From the NCBI RefSeq assembly GCF_000308675.1, contig NZ_BAGE01000037.1, positions 1 through 37,005 of the forward strand: a stretch of 37,005 nucleotides of DNA. Reading direction: 5' to 3'. The notes below the pieces were generated by a model that saw nothing but the letters and a program-made list of their open reading frames with translations, was not told the origin of the DNA and made no database searches. This document shows positions 7,566 through 16,642 of this stretch, one piece after another. Both the position numbers and the translations under genes were made by a program. Source of the DNA: Nocardia paucivorans NBRC 100373 (GTDB taxonomy: Bacteria > Actinomycetota > Actinomycetes > Mycobacteriales > Mycobacteriaceae). Position 1 is the stretch's first letter, and each line of letters starts with the position of its first letter.

Positions 7566-8585
7566 ATGGGTGTGACCAGTGGAACGGCCACATCGGGGCG
7601 ACCACTGAAGCGCCGGGCCCTGCGCAGCGGGATCTGGTGCGGATATCTCGTGTTGCTGGCCGTGGTGACCGTGGCATTCGGTGTGCCGACCGACCGCATA
7701 TATCAGGCCCTCTGGATCATGGCGGGTATCGCGGCATACACCCCGGATCGGCCGTGGCGTGAGCACCTGCGGATCCTGACCGACTGGGTGCCGCTCATCG
7801 CGGCGCTGGTGATCTACGACCACAGTCGCGGTATTGCCGACACCCTCGGCATGCCTGTTCGGGTGCGAGAGCCGGCCGTGGTGGAGGAATGGCTGTTCGA
7901 CGGCGCGATTCCCACCCTGTGGTTGCAACAGCGGCTGATGTCCGGTGGCGAGCATCCGTGGTGGACCGTACTCACCGGCATGGTCTATCTGAGTCATTTC
8001 GTCCTACCGTGGCTCGTGGCGGCCGTGTTCTATGTGCGGTCGCGGCAGCGGTGGGGCCGGTACATGCGCCGGATCCTGTTGTTGTCGTATCTCGGTCTGT
8101 TGACCTACATCCTGGTGCCGGCCGCCCCACCCTGGTACGCCGCTCGGGAAGGAGTCCTCACCGAAGAGGTCCATCGGGTCAACGGCTTCGGGTTCGTCCT
8201 CAGCTCGGTGGATGTCGGTGGGAAATGGCTCGAAGCGCAGGGGAACCCGGTGGCCGCCCTGCCGTCCCTGCACGCCGCGTTCGCATTACTGGTCACCATG
8301 GCGCTGTGGCCGTTCGCCCGGCGATGGTGGTGGCGAACCGTGTTGGTCGTGTTCCCGGTGGCCATGGCGTTCACATTGGTCTACGGCGGTGAGCACTATG
8401 TGGTGGATGTGCTTCTCGGCTGGATCTATGTCGTGGTGACGATCGTGATCGCCGGCTTCTGGGAGCGTCGCCGGGGTGCGGCCGGGGCCGATCGTGGACC
8501 CCATATCGTCGCCCGGTCCGATGCCGAGGGGCGAATACCCGTGGAATCCGGGGCAGACGGACGGCAGCACGCCGGCAACGGATGA
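7566..8585 (+). CDS. PAP2/AUR1-like integral membrane phosphatase or phosphotransferase
   Basis: A 339-residue polytopic membrane protein of the PAP2 superfamily, in the AUR1/inositol-phosphotransferase-like branch. Diagnostic elements are PAAPPWYA (residues 185-192), LPSLHAAF (232-239, His236) and YGGEHYVVDVLLGW (273-286) with the catalytic His277 and Asp281. Members dephosphorylate or transfer head groups on phospholipids or polyprenyl phosphates, with the active site at the outer membrane face. The ATG at 7566 has GGGGTGGAG about 7-12 bases upstream; an earlier in-frame start at 7497 would lie inside the divergent promoter region. The substrate cannot be named. The last 40 residues are hydrophilic. 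It ends just before a strong terminator. Confidence 0.88.
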   Translation: MGVTSGTATSGRPLKRRALRSGIWCGYLVLLAVVTVAFGVPTDRIYQALWIMAGIAAYTPDRPWREHLRILTDWVPLIAALVIYDHSRGIADTLGMPVRVREPAVVEEWLFDGAIPTLWLQQRLMSGGEHPWWTVLTGMVYLSHFVLPWLVAAVFYVRSRQRWGRYMRRILLLSYLGLLTYILVPAAPPWYAAREGVLTEEVHRVNGFGFVLSSVDVGGKWLEAQGNPVAALPSLHAAFALLVTMALWPFARRWWWRTVLVVFPVAMAFTLVYGGEHYVVDVLLGWIYVVVTIVIAGFWERRRGAAGADRGPHIVARSDAEGRIPVESGADGRQHAGNG

Positions 8586-8649
8586 ACGAGGCCGAGATGG
8601 GCCGCTTCGACGAGGCGGCCGGGTTTCGGGACGGATCGTGATCCGGAGT

Positions 8650-8682
8650 GGTACCGGGGCAGAGTCCACCTGCCCCGGTACC
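8650..8682. terminator. Strong bidirectional terminator between PAP2 gene and ctpI
   Basis: A perfect 12-bp stem (GGTACCGGGGCA at 8650-8661, TGCCCCGGTACC at 8671-8682) with a 9-base loop lies in the 106-bp convergent gap. It ends 9 bases before the ctpI stop codon. It can serve both transcripts. Confidence 0.8.
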
Positions 8683-8691
8683 TCACCGACC

Positions 8692-11600
8692 CTACCGAGA
8701 GGCGACCTGGCCGTTGGGGCTCTGCTCCGGTAGGGGAAGGACCGACTCGTCGGGGACCGGTGGCAGCTCCGGGAACTGTTCGGGCTCGTCCTGTTCCACC
8801 ATGGGCAGCAATCGCGGCAACAGGGTGGAACCCGCGGTGGCGGCCAGGGCGGAAGAGGTCGCGATGGTCCACGCGATCGGTCCCAACGGAGTGCAGCCGA
8901 AGTAGGCCCCGACCCCGGGGATCATCACGATCGCGCCGAGAACGGCACCGCTGGCGGCGGTGGTGGCCCAGACGAGGGGGCTGCGGTAACCGGAGACGAG
9001 GGTCTGACCGAGCTGGGTGCCGATCAGCGCCACCAAGGCGATGGTGTCGGCGCGCCGTCGGGTACCGGTATAGCGGCCGATGGTCCACGCCGTTGCCGCT
9101 CCGGTGGCGGTGGCGACACCACGGATCCCGATGGCGCGTACCAGGTCGGATCCGAGGCGTGCGGGTGGTATCTCGGCGAGTTGATCGGCCCGCAGTTCGA
9201 CCCAGCGCCGGCCGTCCTCCTCCGGTTCGGGCTGCTCCTGGTCGCCGGCCAGGGCCAACGCCAGGGCGGGGAACATATCGGTGAGCATATTGACCAACAG
9301 GAATTGCCGGGTTCTCAGCGGCGCGCGGCCGCCTACCGCGGTGCCGAACAGGGTGAAGGCGATTTCCCCGGCATTACCGCCGACCAGCACCGCCACCGCG
9401 TTGGCGACCCGCTGCCACATACTGCGGCCCTCCACCAGCGCGTGCAGCAGCGCGCGCGGATCCGGTTCGGTGAGCACCAGGTCGGCGGCATTACGTGCGG
9501 CGGCCGATCCGTGCGCCGCGATCCCGATCCCGATATCGGCGGTGCGGATGGCGGCGGCGTCGTTGCTGCCGTCGCCGGTCATGCCCACCACATGTCCGGT
9601 GCGGCGCAGCGCGGCGATGATGCGCACCTTCTGTTCCGGGTTGACCCGGGCGAAGACGGTACTGCGTTCGATCAGTTCGGTTTGCGCCGTATCGTCCAGC
9701 TCGTCCAGATCGTCGCCGGTGGTGACGGTGCCGACGGTAATGCCCAGCTGCCGGGCCACCGCGGCGGCGGTGACCGGATGGTCGCCGGTGATCATCCGGA
9801 CACCGATTCCGTTCTCCTCGAGTGCGCGCACCAGGTACGGGGTCTGCGGCCGCGGGGTGTCGGCGATACCGAGGAAACCGAGCAGGGTGAGCTCCTCGAC
9901 CACGTCCTCCATGTCCTCGGGGTGCTCGTGCAGGTCACGGCGGGCCACCACCAGTACCCGCAGACCCTGCTCGGCCAGATCACGTACCACCGCCTCGGCT
10001 TTCCTGCCCAACCGGTCCGTCAGCGGCCGGTCGGCTTCGGTGTCGGTGCGCACTCGGGTGCACTTGGGTAGCACCACCTCGGGGGCTCCCTTGACCATCA
10101 GGCGCAGTTTGTGTGCGGTCTGTCCGAAGGACGCCGCATACCCGCGATTGGATTCGAAGGGTATCGCGTCGATGGGGTCCCACGGGTGCGCGTCCGAGCC
10201 GGGGATATCGGCGGCGGCATCCAGAACGGCCCGGTCGGTGGCGTGCAGCACCGGTCCGTCCTCGGGGGCGGGGCAGGCGCGGGCGGCGGCGCGCAGGAGC
10301 CGGTGGGCGCCCTCGGCGTCGGTGTCGGGCCGCCACTGCTCGTCCAGATCGGCCAGCGCGGTCAACCGCAACCGGCCCTCGGTGAGGGTGCCGGTCTTGT
10401 CGAAGCACAGGGTGTCGACGCGGCCGAGCGCCTCCACCACGCGGTTGGCGCGCACCAGCACGCCGTACCGGGACAGGCGCCGGGCGGCGGCCAACTGTGC
10501 CACGGTGGCGACCAGCGGCAATCCTTCGGGCACCGCGGCGACCGCCACACCCACCCCGTCGGCGATCGCTGCGCGGAGGGTGCGGCCTCGCAAAGCGCCG
10601 AGCGCGGTGACGATCACGCCGCCGGTCAATGTGAGCGGTAGCGCGCGATCGGTCAATGTCCGCAGCTGCGCCTGCACACCACCGGGGTCCGGTGGCAGCG
10701 CTCCCGCGGTCGCGCGTCCTGCCTGAGTATCGTTGCCGACCGCGACGATCACGGCCACCGCCGATCCGCTCACCACCGTGCTGCCCTCGAACACCATGCA
10801 GGCCCGGTCGCCGAGTGCGGCACCCGGGGTGGCCTCGACCTGTTTGGGCACCGTCACCGATTCGCCGGTGAGGCCGGATTCGTCCATCTCCAGATCATCG
10901 GCGCGCAACAAGCGGGCATCGGCGGGGACCACTTCGCCGGCCCGGATGACGAATATGTCGCCGACCTCCAGGTGTTCGGCGGGAACCGTGGTGGCGGGCG
11001 GATCATCGGTGTCGATATCCGCGCGTGCGATCACCCGGGCGGTGACCTTCTCGTTCTCGATGAGTTTGTGCAACTCGCTCTCGGCGGCCTGGCGCTGCCG
11101 CGCCGAGATCATCGCGTTCACGGTGAGCACCGATGACAACAGCACGGCATCGGACGGGGAACCGAGAATCGCGGTCGCGGCCGCCCCGACCCCGAGGATC
11201 GGGGTCAGCGGATCGGCCAGCTCCCGACGCATATGACCCAGGAAATCCAGTAGCGGCGCCACCACGCCCGGCGCGCTGCCAGGGGTGGGCGGTCGATCGG
11301 TGTTGCGTTCGTCGAGGGGCGACGGCTCCGGTAACCGGGTCTGTACCTCCTCCGGTTCCAACGCGTGCCAGGGCAGCAGCGGCGCCGGAGCGACGACGAT
11401 ATCGCCGCGTGTGGCGCGCATCCCGGTCAGTGCCCCGTTGAACAGTCCCGCGAAGTTCGCGGCGATCATGGGGGCGGTTCTGGTGCGCGCGGTGGGCACG
11501 GCGGCCAACAGGAGGCCGGTGAGGCTACAGGCCGACAGGGCCAGGGTGCGGCCGCGTTCGCTGACGTGCCGGGCGGGACCGACCGCGGCGAGAGCCCGCT

Positions 11601-13365
11601 GCGCCTGACCCAGATCCCGACACAGGACATCGGCCGTCCACGGCACATGGATTCCGCCGCCCTCACAGCCGATGATGCCGAGCGCCACATCGGCGCGGTC
11701 GAGCGCCTTGTGCGCGCGGGTACTGAGCACCGCTACCATGTGCCCGTCCTGTTGCAGTCGGTGCACATGGGCGCTGAGCGAACCGCGCGCGGAGACGAAT
11801 TCGTCGGCGAGCGAGCGTAATTCGTTCGCATCCCGGTGGCCGGCGAGCACGACGCGCAGCCCCATCCGACGTGCGGCGTTCAGCACGCCGTGCGCGCGGG
11901 TGTCCAGTTCCCGGCCCACCAGGACCCGTCCTACGGGCCGGTCGTCGTCGTGCAGTTCGCGCCATACCGGGCGGGAGGTGTTGCCGCGATCGCGGGCACC
12001 GGAATTCGGCTGGACCAGCCGCAGGTGATCGAGCCGGGTCCGGTGCTCGCGATCGCCATCGGGCTCCCACAGCAGGCGTTGCGCCGTACTCCACACCCGG
12101 GATACGGGCCAGGAGTCGTCCACGGCTTCGGCCTCGAGCACCACCCGGCGGGAGGTGGTCAGCGCTTCGCCATCGATGACCAGCGCGGTCAAGCGATCCA
12201 GGCGGCGCCATGCCACCGGGTGCAGGGTCAGCACCCCGGCGCCGGCCAGCGCGGTGGCCACGGTGGCCGCGAATACCTCCCGGCCCGCTCGGGCTGCCTT
12301 GGGTGCCCCGAGCATCAGCGCGTCCGGGATATCGCCGACCCGGCCCACGCCGGCCAAGGCGGCGGAGCCGGCCAGCGACGCGGTCGCCACCTCGTCGGCC
12401 ACGCGCTCCACCGGTCCGCGGGGCATCTCGGCGGGTCGGGTGTAGGGAGGGAGCGGTGTCTCGACGCCGAAATGCTCGGCATCGACGATCTCGGTCTCCC
12501 ATTCCCGCCATTGCAGGTGCCGGGTCACGGCTTCGGTGAGGATGAACCCGCGCTGCACCGTATCGGCCAGCAGATTCGTCATTCCGCCGGCCGCTCCTTC
12601 CCCGAGGGCGGTGCCGGTGGCATTGGCAATGGCCAACAGCAGATCGGTGCGGGTATTACCGAGTCGTTCCTCCAAGAGGCGGCGCAGGCGGGGCTGGGCG
12701 TCGGTGAACGCGGCCACGGCCCGGACGGTGCGCATCAGCCCGCGCAGGGGCGGTACCGTGCCTGCGGCGGATACGGCGATGGCGCAGATATCGCCCGCCA
12801 CTTCGATGGCGGCCGCGAGTACGGGTTCCCGGTCGGCCGGAAATTCGGTGGCCCGGCTCCACCCTTCGTCGTCGACATCGGATTCTCGTTCGACCGCTTC
12901 GACCTCCGCCAGCAGTCGATCCAGATCGGCGCCGCTGGATACGGCCGTGACAACCCGGCCGGTGACGGCGTTGACCCGCCACCACTCCACTCCACGCAAT
13001 CGGCCCAGACGCTGGTTCAGGGCGCGGGTCACCGCGGAACTGTGGCCGTTGTCCAGACCCTGCACCTCGAAGCAGGCCCGGCTCTCGTCCTCGTTGATTG
13101 TGACCCGACGTTGGGCGCGTCGATCATGCGGATCGAGTAGCGCCACCAGGTCCTCGCGGAGCGAGTTCATCCGGTCGGAGTCGAGCAGCGCGGCTCCCGC
13201 CGCGGCGGTCCCGGCCGCCTTCTCCATCACCTGCAACGGTGTTTCCACTGCCCGCACCCCGATATCGACGGCACGTTGTGCTCCGGTGCGAACCATCCCG
13301 GTGAGGGCGGCGGTGGGAGCGGTTATCCAGTCGGGAGCAGGCATGCGAGGTAGAGAGGCGGCCAT
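8692..13365 (-). CDS. ctpI: Very long P-type cation-transporting ATPase, CtpI type
   Basis: A 1557-residue P-type ATPase, about twice the usual length and close to mycobacterial CtpI. The first 650 or so residues form the N-terminal extension seen in that group, of unclear function. The catalytic part follows with TGES (from Thr833), the phosphorylated aspartate in DKTGTLT (Asp989), KGAPEVVLPKCT in the nucleotide domain, MITGDHPVTA, and the hinge TGDGSNDAA (Asp1265; the usual V-N-D is S-N-D). C-terminal helices include FTLFGTAVGGRAPLRTRQF and LVNMLTDMFPALALALAGD, as in calcium/magnesium-type pumps. The cation cannot be assigned. The ATG at 13365 has only a weak ribosome site; ATG 13344 is an alternative. 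A perfect 28-bp palindrome lies 12 bp upstream. It converges on the PAP2 gene. Confidence 0.92.
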   Translation of the reverse strand: MAASLPRMPAPDWITAPTAALTGMVRTGAQRAVDIGVRAVETPLQVMEKAAGTAAAGAALLDSDRMNSLREDLVALLDPHDRRAQRRVTINEDESRACFEVQGLDNGHSSAVTRALNQRLGRLRGVEWWRVNAVTGRVVTAVSSGADLDRLLAEVEAVERESDVDDEGWSRATEFPADREPVLAAAIEVAGDICAIAVSAAGTVPPLRGLMRTVRAVAAFTDAQPRLRRLLEERLGNTRTDLLLAIANATGTALGEGAAGGMTNLLADTVQRGFILTEAVTRHLQWREWETEIVDAEHFGVETPLPPYTRPAEMPRGPVERVADEVATASLAGSAALAGVGRVGDIPDALMLGAPKAARAGREVFAATVATALAGAGVLTLHPVAWRRLDRLTALVIDGEALTTSRRVVLEAEAVDDSWPVSRVWSTAQRLLWEPDGDREHRTRLDHLRLVQPNSGARDRGNTSRPVWRELHDDDRPVGRVLVGRELDTRAHGVLNAARRMGLRVVLAGHRDANELRSLADEFVSARGSLSAHVHRLQQDGHMVAVLSTRAHKALDRADVALGIIGCEGGGIHVPWTADVLCRDLGQAQRALAAVGPARHVSERGRTLALSACSLTGLLLAAVPTARTRTAPMIAANFAGLFNGALTGMRATRGDIVVAPAPLLPWHALEPEEVQTRLPEPSPLDERNTDRPPTPGSAPGVVAPLLDFLGHMRRELADPLTPILGVGAAATAILGSPSDAVLLSSVLTVNAMISARQRQAAESELHKLIENEKVTARVIARADIDTDDPPATTVPAEHLEVGDIFVIRAGEVVPADARLLRADDLEMDESGLTGESVTVPKQVEATPGAALGDRACMVFEGSTVVSGSAVAVIVAVGNDTQAGRATAGALPPDPGGVQAQLRTLTDRALPLTLTGGVIVTALGALRGRTLRAAIADGVGVAVAAVPEGLPLVATVAQLAAARRLSRYGVLVRANRVVEALGRVDTLCFDKTGTLTEGRLRLTALADLDEQWRPDTDAEGAHRLLRAAARACPAPEDGPVLHATDRAVLDAAADIPGSDAHPWDPIDAIPFESNRGYAASFGQTAHKLRLMVKGAPEVVLPKCTRVRTDTEADRPLTDRLGRKAEAVVRDLAEQGLRVLVVARRDLHEHPEDMEDVVEELTLLGFLGIADTPRPQTPYLVRALEENGIGVRMITGDHPVTAAAVARQLGITVGTVTTGDDLDELDDTAQTELIERSTVFARVNPEQKVRIIAALRRTGHVVGMTGDGSNDAAAIRTADIGIGIAAHGSAAARNAADLVLTEPDPRALLHALVEGRSMWQRVANAVAVLVGGNAGEIAFTLFGTAVGGRAPLRTRQFLLVNMLTDMFPALALALAGDQEQPEPEEDGRRWVELRADQLAEIPPARLGSDLVRAIGIRGVATATGAATAWTIGRYTGTRRRADTIALVALIGTQLGQTLVSGYRSPLVWATTAASGAVLGAIVMIPGVGAYFGCTPLGPIAWTIATSSALAATAGSTLLPRLLPMVEQDEPEQFPELPPVPDESVLPLPEQSPNGQVASR

Positions 13366-13377
13366 AACCGGCGCCTA

Positions 13378-13405
13378 CCCGGCGTTTGCCGCGGCAAACG
13401 CCGGG
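13378..13405. promoter_or_regulatory. Perfect 28-bp palindrome upstream of ctpI
   Basis: The half-site CCCGGCGTTTGCCG (13378-13391) is followed directly by its exact complement (13392-13405) with no spacer. It lies 12 bp before the ctpI start. It might be an operator for a dimeric regulator controlling the pump, or a terminator for the relic MFS gene and marR upstream. A palindrome without a loop favours protein binding over RNA hairpin formation, but both are possible. Confidence 0.75.
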
Positions 13406-13472
13406 ACGCGGCTCCGGATCGTACCGGATTCCATGTCCATGGTGCCCGAGAAGGGCGGGACGATGGGATCGC

Positions 13473-13970
13473 TCATCCGCTCGGGCGGACCCGCATCTCC
13501 GCCGTGCGGTCGGGCCGCGGATCGGGTGTACGGGCGAGGCCTGCGGCGACAAGGGGCATGATGACAAGGGGCATGATGAGGGCGGTGAGTGCGATGGTGA
13601 TGATGGCCGCGGAGGGAGAGATCAGGTCGATCAGCCGGCCGGTGAGCGGCGCTGCGACGGTGGCGCCTGCGGTAATGGCGGTCCCTTGAAGACCGGTGAC
13701 CACACCCGGGTCTCGTCGGGGGCGAGCGCGCTGACGGCCTCGGAGGCGGCGGCATCGGCGCGGTGCTCAGTAGACCGGCCGGAATCAACAGCAGAAGATA
13801 TATCCACCACGGCCCGGCGAAACCGAGCGGCACGGTGAGGGCGGCCGCGATATGTTTCCCGGCCGTCGGCCTGCAGATCGGCGACCAACGATAGTTCGGT
13901 ACCGACGGACACCGGCACGATGGTCGCCGTGGTGAGGAGTACGGCGATCAGGTGGGAGAGGGCTTCGCTC
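13473..13970 (-). pseudogene. Relic of an MFS-type transporter, C-terminal part, several frameshifts
   Basis: Three frames must be stitched together. From the end of marR, one reads SHLIAVLLTTATIVPVSVG then ELSLVADLQADGR. A second reads HIAAALTVPLGFAGPWWIYL then LLIPAGLLSTAPM. After an alanine-rich stretch in another frame (AASEAVSALAPDETRV), the third reads VVTGLQGTAITAGATVAAPL, TGRLIDLISPSAAIITI and ALTALIMPLVIMPLV, ending at 13473. The hydrophobic pattern and the GxxGRLIDL-like element suggest the last helices of a major facilitator drug exporter. The N-terminal half is missing, so a deletion as well as frameshifts is needed. Position right behind marR fits a former MarR-regulated exporter. 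Family assignment is moderate only. Confidence 0.5.
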
Positions 13971-14469
13971 CGGCGGTGAGTTCGGCGTGGTGGTCGCGCA
14001 TCGCCTCGATCACCGTCTGCAGGACCCGGTGTGTGGTCCGCAATTCCTCGGTGGAGTGGCCCGCCATGCCCGCTCTGGTCCGCCGACCGAGCGGGCCGAA
14101 GAACGAACTCGCCACCGCCGAACCGTGTTCGGCATAGCGCAGGATCACCTTTCTGCGGTCACCGGGGTCGGTTTCGCGGCGGATATGGCCGGAGGTGATC
14201 ATGCGTTCGACCAGATAGGTGATCGCCGCGGATGACAGTCCGAGCAGCGAGCCCAGTTGACCCGCGGTGAGGGGCCGGCCCTCGGCGTCGGCGGTGGAGA
14301 TATGTGTCAAGGCGCGGAAGTCGGTTGGGCGCAGATCGTTGGCCTGGGCGAAGACCTGGCCGAGTTGTTCGGAGATCGCGGTCAGGGCGCGCAGATCCTC
14401 GGCGATATCGGCTTCGGCGGCCGCCCTGCCCTCTTCGGAAGCGGTCCCGCCGGTCGGGGGCAGGGTCAT
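13948..14469 (-). CDS. MarR-family transcriptional regulator
   Basis: A 173-residue winged-helix repressor. The helix-turn-helix segment is LTAGQLGSLLGLSSAAITYL (about residues 89-108), followed by the recognition and wing elements VERMITSGHIRR and DPGDRRKVILR, the latter the MarR wing signature. Dimerisation helices flank both ends. ATG 14469 lies 9 bases after GAGAGG, good spacing; ATG 14478 abuts that site and is less likely. It is divergent from the MMPL exporter, and a perfect inverted repeat between them is the probable operator. This suggests repression of the exporter and of itself, relieved by a small phenolic or lipophilic ligand. Behind it is the relic MFS gene, perhaps once a second target. 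Confidence 0.92.
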   Translation of the reverse strand: MTLPPTGGTASEEGRAAAEADIAEDLRALTAISEQLGQVFAQANDLRPTDFRALTHISTADAEGRPLTAGQLGSLLGLSSAAITYLVERMITSGHIRRETDPGDRRKVILRYAEHGSAVASSFFGPLGRRTRAGMAGHSTEELRTTHRVLQTVIEAMRDHHAELTAGAKPSPT

Positions 14470-14527
14470 CGTCGACATCCTCTCGTGCTCGTACCGGCGT
14501 AATGGACGCTGCTGTCGCCTTGCCGGG

Positions 14528-14546
14528 TATTTCAGTTTCTGAAATA
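14528..14546. promoter_or_regulatory. Probable MarR operator in the marR-MMPL divergent region
   Basis: TATTTCAGTTTCTGAAATA is a perfect 8-bp inverted repeat with a 3-bp centre, strikingly A+T-rich for this DNA. It ends 8 bp before the MMPL ATG at 14555 and lies 59 bp before the marR ATG. TAGTTT at 14545-14550 could be a -10 element placing the transcript start at the MMPL ATG, so the operator would overlap the promoter of a leaderless message. Confidence 0.8.
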
Positions 14547-14554
14547 GTTTGCCG

Positions 14555-16621
14555 ATGAATGCTTGGGACCGGTATTCCGCTGTCGTCACCGGGCGTCGAT
14601 CGTGGATCGTGCTCGCGGCGGTTGTCGTGGTGGCCGCAGCGTTGATGGGGTTGATCGGGGGCAACGACGACTCGGGCCGAGCGCCGGAGTCCCTGCCGGA
14701 TACGGCGGAATCCGCGCGGGTGCGCGACGCCCTCCAGGAATTTCCCGGTGGGGACCGCGCGCCGGTGATCGTGGTGGTCACCCGTTCCGATGACGCGAAA
14801 CTCGATGCGGCCGATATGGCCGCGGCCACCGATGCCGTGAATCGGATCGTCCGGACCGCACCGGATGCCGCGCCCGCGGGCAAGCCCGGTCTGATTCCCG
14901 CGCCCGACGGCGCGGCCGCTATCGGCCGACTGGATGTACCCGCCGATCTGAACGGCAGCGCACTCACCGAATACATCGATGGGCTTCGGGAAACGGCCCG
15001 GGCGCAGACCCCGCCCGGGCTGGTACTGCAGATCACCGGAGGCCCCGCGTTCGGCGCCGATATCGCCGATTCCTTCGCCGGCGCGGATGTGACCCTGCTC
15101 GCGGTCACCGCCCTGGTCGTCGCGGTGTTGCTGATCGCGACCTATCGCTCTCCCGTGCTGTGGTTGGTACCGTTGCTGATCATCGGCTTCGCCGATCGCA
15201 CGGCCACCACGGTCGGAACCGCACTGGCCCGCGTCACCGGTCTCACCTTCGACGGTTCGACGGCAGGCATAACCAGTGTGCTGGTGTTCGGAGCCGGTAC
15301 GAACTACGCCCTGCTGCTGGTCTCCCGCTATCGCGACGAGCTGCACCGCCATCGCGACCACCGCGCCGCCCTGCGAGTGGCGGTCCGACGGGCCGGCCCG
15401 GCAATCCTGGCCAGCAATATCACCGTGGTTCTCGCCCTGTTGGTCCTGTTGTGGGCGACATTGCCCAATACCCGATCCCTCGGCCTGCTCGCGGCCGCCG
15501 GTCTGTTGGTCGCCGTGGCGTTCGTGCTGTTGGCGCTGCCACCCGCGCTGGCTCTGTGCGGGCGGAAGGTTTTCTGGCCGTTCATCCCGAGCGTCGATGA
15601 ACGTGACGTCGCGGTGCGTGGCGCCTGGCATACGATCGCCAACCGGGTGGTGGCCCATCCCGTGTCGGTAGCGGTGGCGGCGCTGGTGTTGCTCGCGCTC
15701 TGCGCGGGCTCCCTGTTCGGGGTGCGGGTAGGTCTGTCCCAGACCGAGCGGTTCCGGGTCGACGCGGAATCTGTCACGGGCTTCGACGCCCTGGCCGCGC
15801 ACTTCCCCTCCGGGAGCGCCGATCCCACCACGGTATTGGCGGCCGAACGGGCGGCTCCGCAGGTCCAACAGGCGCTCGACGCCCTGCCGGAGGTGACCCG
15901 TGCCTCCATCGCCGGACCGCCACACGAGGGGGTGAACCGCTGGACGGTCACCCTCGACGCCGCACCGGCCTCCGGCAGTGCCTTTGCCGCGATCGAGCAC
16001 ATCCGCACCACATTGGCCGATATTCCCGGCGCCGAGGCGATGGTCGGTGGTAGCGACGCCCAGGCCCTCGATACCCGTGATGCGTCCCGCCGTGATCTGG
16101 TGGTGGTGATACCCCTCATCCTGGCGGTGGTGTTCGCGGTCCTGCTGGTGCTGCTGCGCGCGGTCCCGGCCGCGGTATTGCTCATCGGTGTCACCGTGCT
16201 CAGTGCGCTGGCTGCCCTCGGTGTGGGCAGCTGGGTCGGGGAACACCTCTTCGGCTTCCCGGCCCTGGATACCTCGGTACCGTTGTTCGCGTTCCTGTTC
16301 CTGGTGGCTCTGGGTGTCGATTACACGATCTTCCTGGTCGCCCGGGCCAAGGAGGAGACACCCGAGCACGGCACCACCGCCGGAATCGTGCGCGCGGTAT
16401 CGGCCACCGGCGCGGTCATCACCAGTGCAGGCATCGTGCTCGCCGCGGTGTTCTGCGTGCTCGGTGTGCTACCGCTCATCACCCTCACCCAGCTGGGGAT
16501 CATCGTCGGTATCGGTATCGTGCTGGACACCTTCCTGGTCCGCACCGTCGTCATCCCGGCGTTGTTCGAGCTGGTCGGGCCCGTGATCTGGTGGCCGAGC
16601 AGGTTGACCGCCGAGCGGTAA
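14555..16621 (+). CDS. MMPL/RND-family exporter (ActII-3-like)
   Basis: A 688-residue inner-membrane transporter with two MMPL halves, each with a first helix, an extracellular porter loop and a bundle of five helices. Helix 1 is RSWIVLAAVVVVAAALMGL. The first proton-relay helix reads VFGAGTNYALLLVSRYRDEL (Asn where MmpL3 has Asp). The second reads ALGVDYTIFLVARAKEE with Asp-Tyr intact. Such proteins export lipids, antibiotics or hydrophobic compounds using the proton gradient. ATG 14555 has no ribosome site; transcription from the -10-like TAGTTT would make the message leaderless. TTG 14549 would add two residues. Divergent MarR with an operator in between indicates inducible expression. The substrate is unknown. 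The N-terminal loop is shorter than that of MmpL3. Confidence 0.92.
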   Translation: MNAWDRYSAVVTGRRSWIVLAAVVVVAAALMGLIGGNDDSGRAPESLPDTAESARVRDALQEFPGGDRAPVIVVVTRSDDAKLDAADMAAATDAVNRIVRTAPDAAPAGKPGLIPAPDGAAAIGRLDVPADLNGSALTEYIDGLRETARAQTPPGLVLQITGGPAFGADIADSFAGADVTLLAVTALVVAVLLIATYRSPVLWLVPLLIIGFADRTATTVGTALARVTGLTFDGSTAGITSVLVFGAGTNYALLLVSRYRDELHRHRDHRAALRVAVRRAGPAILASNITVVLALLVLLWATLPNTRSLGLLAAAGLLVAVAFVLLALPPALALCGRKVFWPFIPSVDERDVAVRGAWHTIANRVVAHPVSVAVAALVLLALCAGSLFGVRVGLSQTERFRVDAESVTGFDALAAHFPSGSADPTTVLAAERAAPQVQQALDALPEVTRASIAGPPHEGVNRWTVTLDAAPASGSAFAAIEHIRTTLADIPGAEAMVGGSDAQALDTRDASRRDLVVVIPLILAVVFAVLLVLLRAVPAAVLLIGVTVLSALAALGVGSWVGEHLFGFPALDTSVPLFAFLFLVALGVDYTIFLVARAKEETPEHGTTAGIVRAVSATGAVITSAGIVLAAVFCVLGVLPLITLTQLGIIVGIGIVLDTFLVRTVVIPALFELVGPVIWWPSRLTAER

Positions 16622-16642
16622 CGGGCACGGCCACCGGCGTGG

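Noticed and set aside
9281..10726. A 481-codon open frame antisense to ctpI
   Set aside because: Ser/Arg/Ala-rich shadow of the P-type ATPase, which has complete catalytic motifs on the minus strand.
14159..16369. A 736-codon open frame antisense to the MMPL gene and marR
   Set aside because: Composition is Gln/Arg/His/Gly-rich without hydrophobic core or domains; it mirrors third-position G+C bias of the real genes on the other strand.
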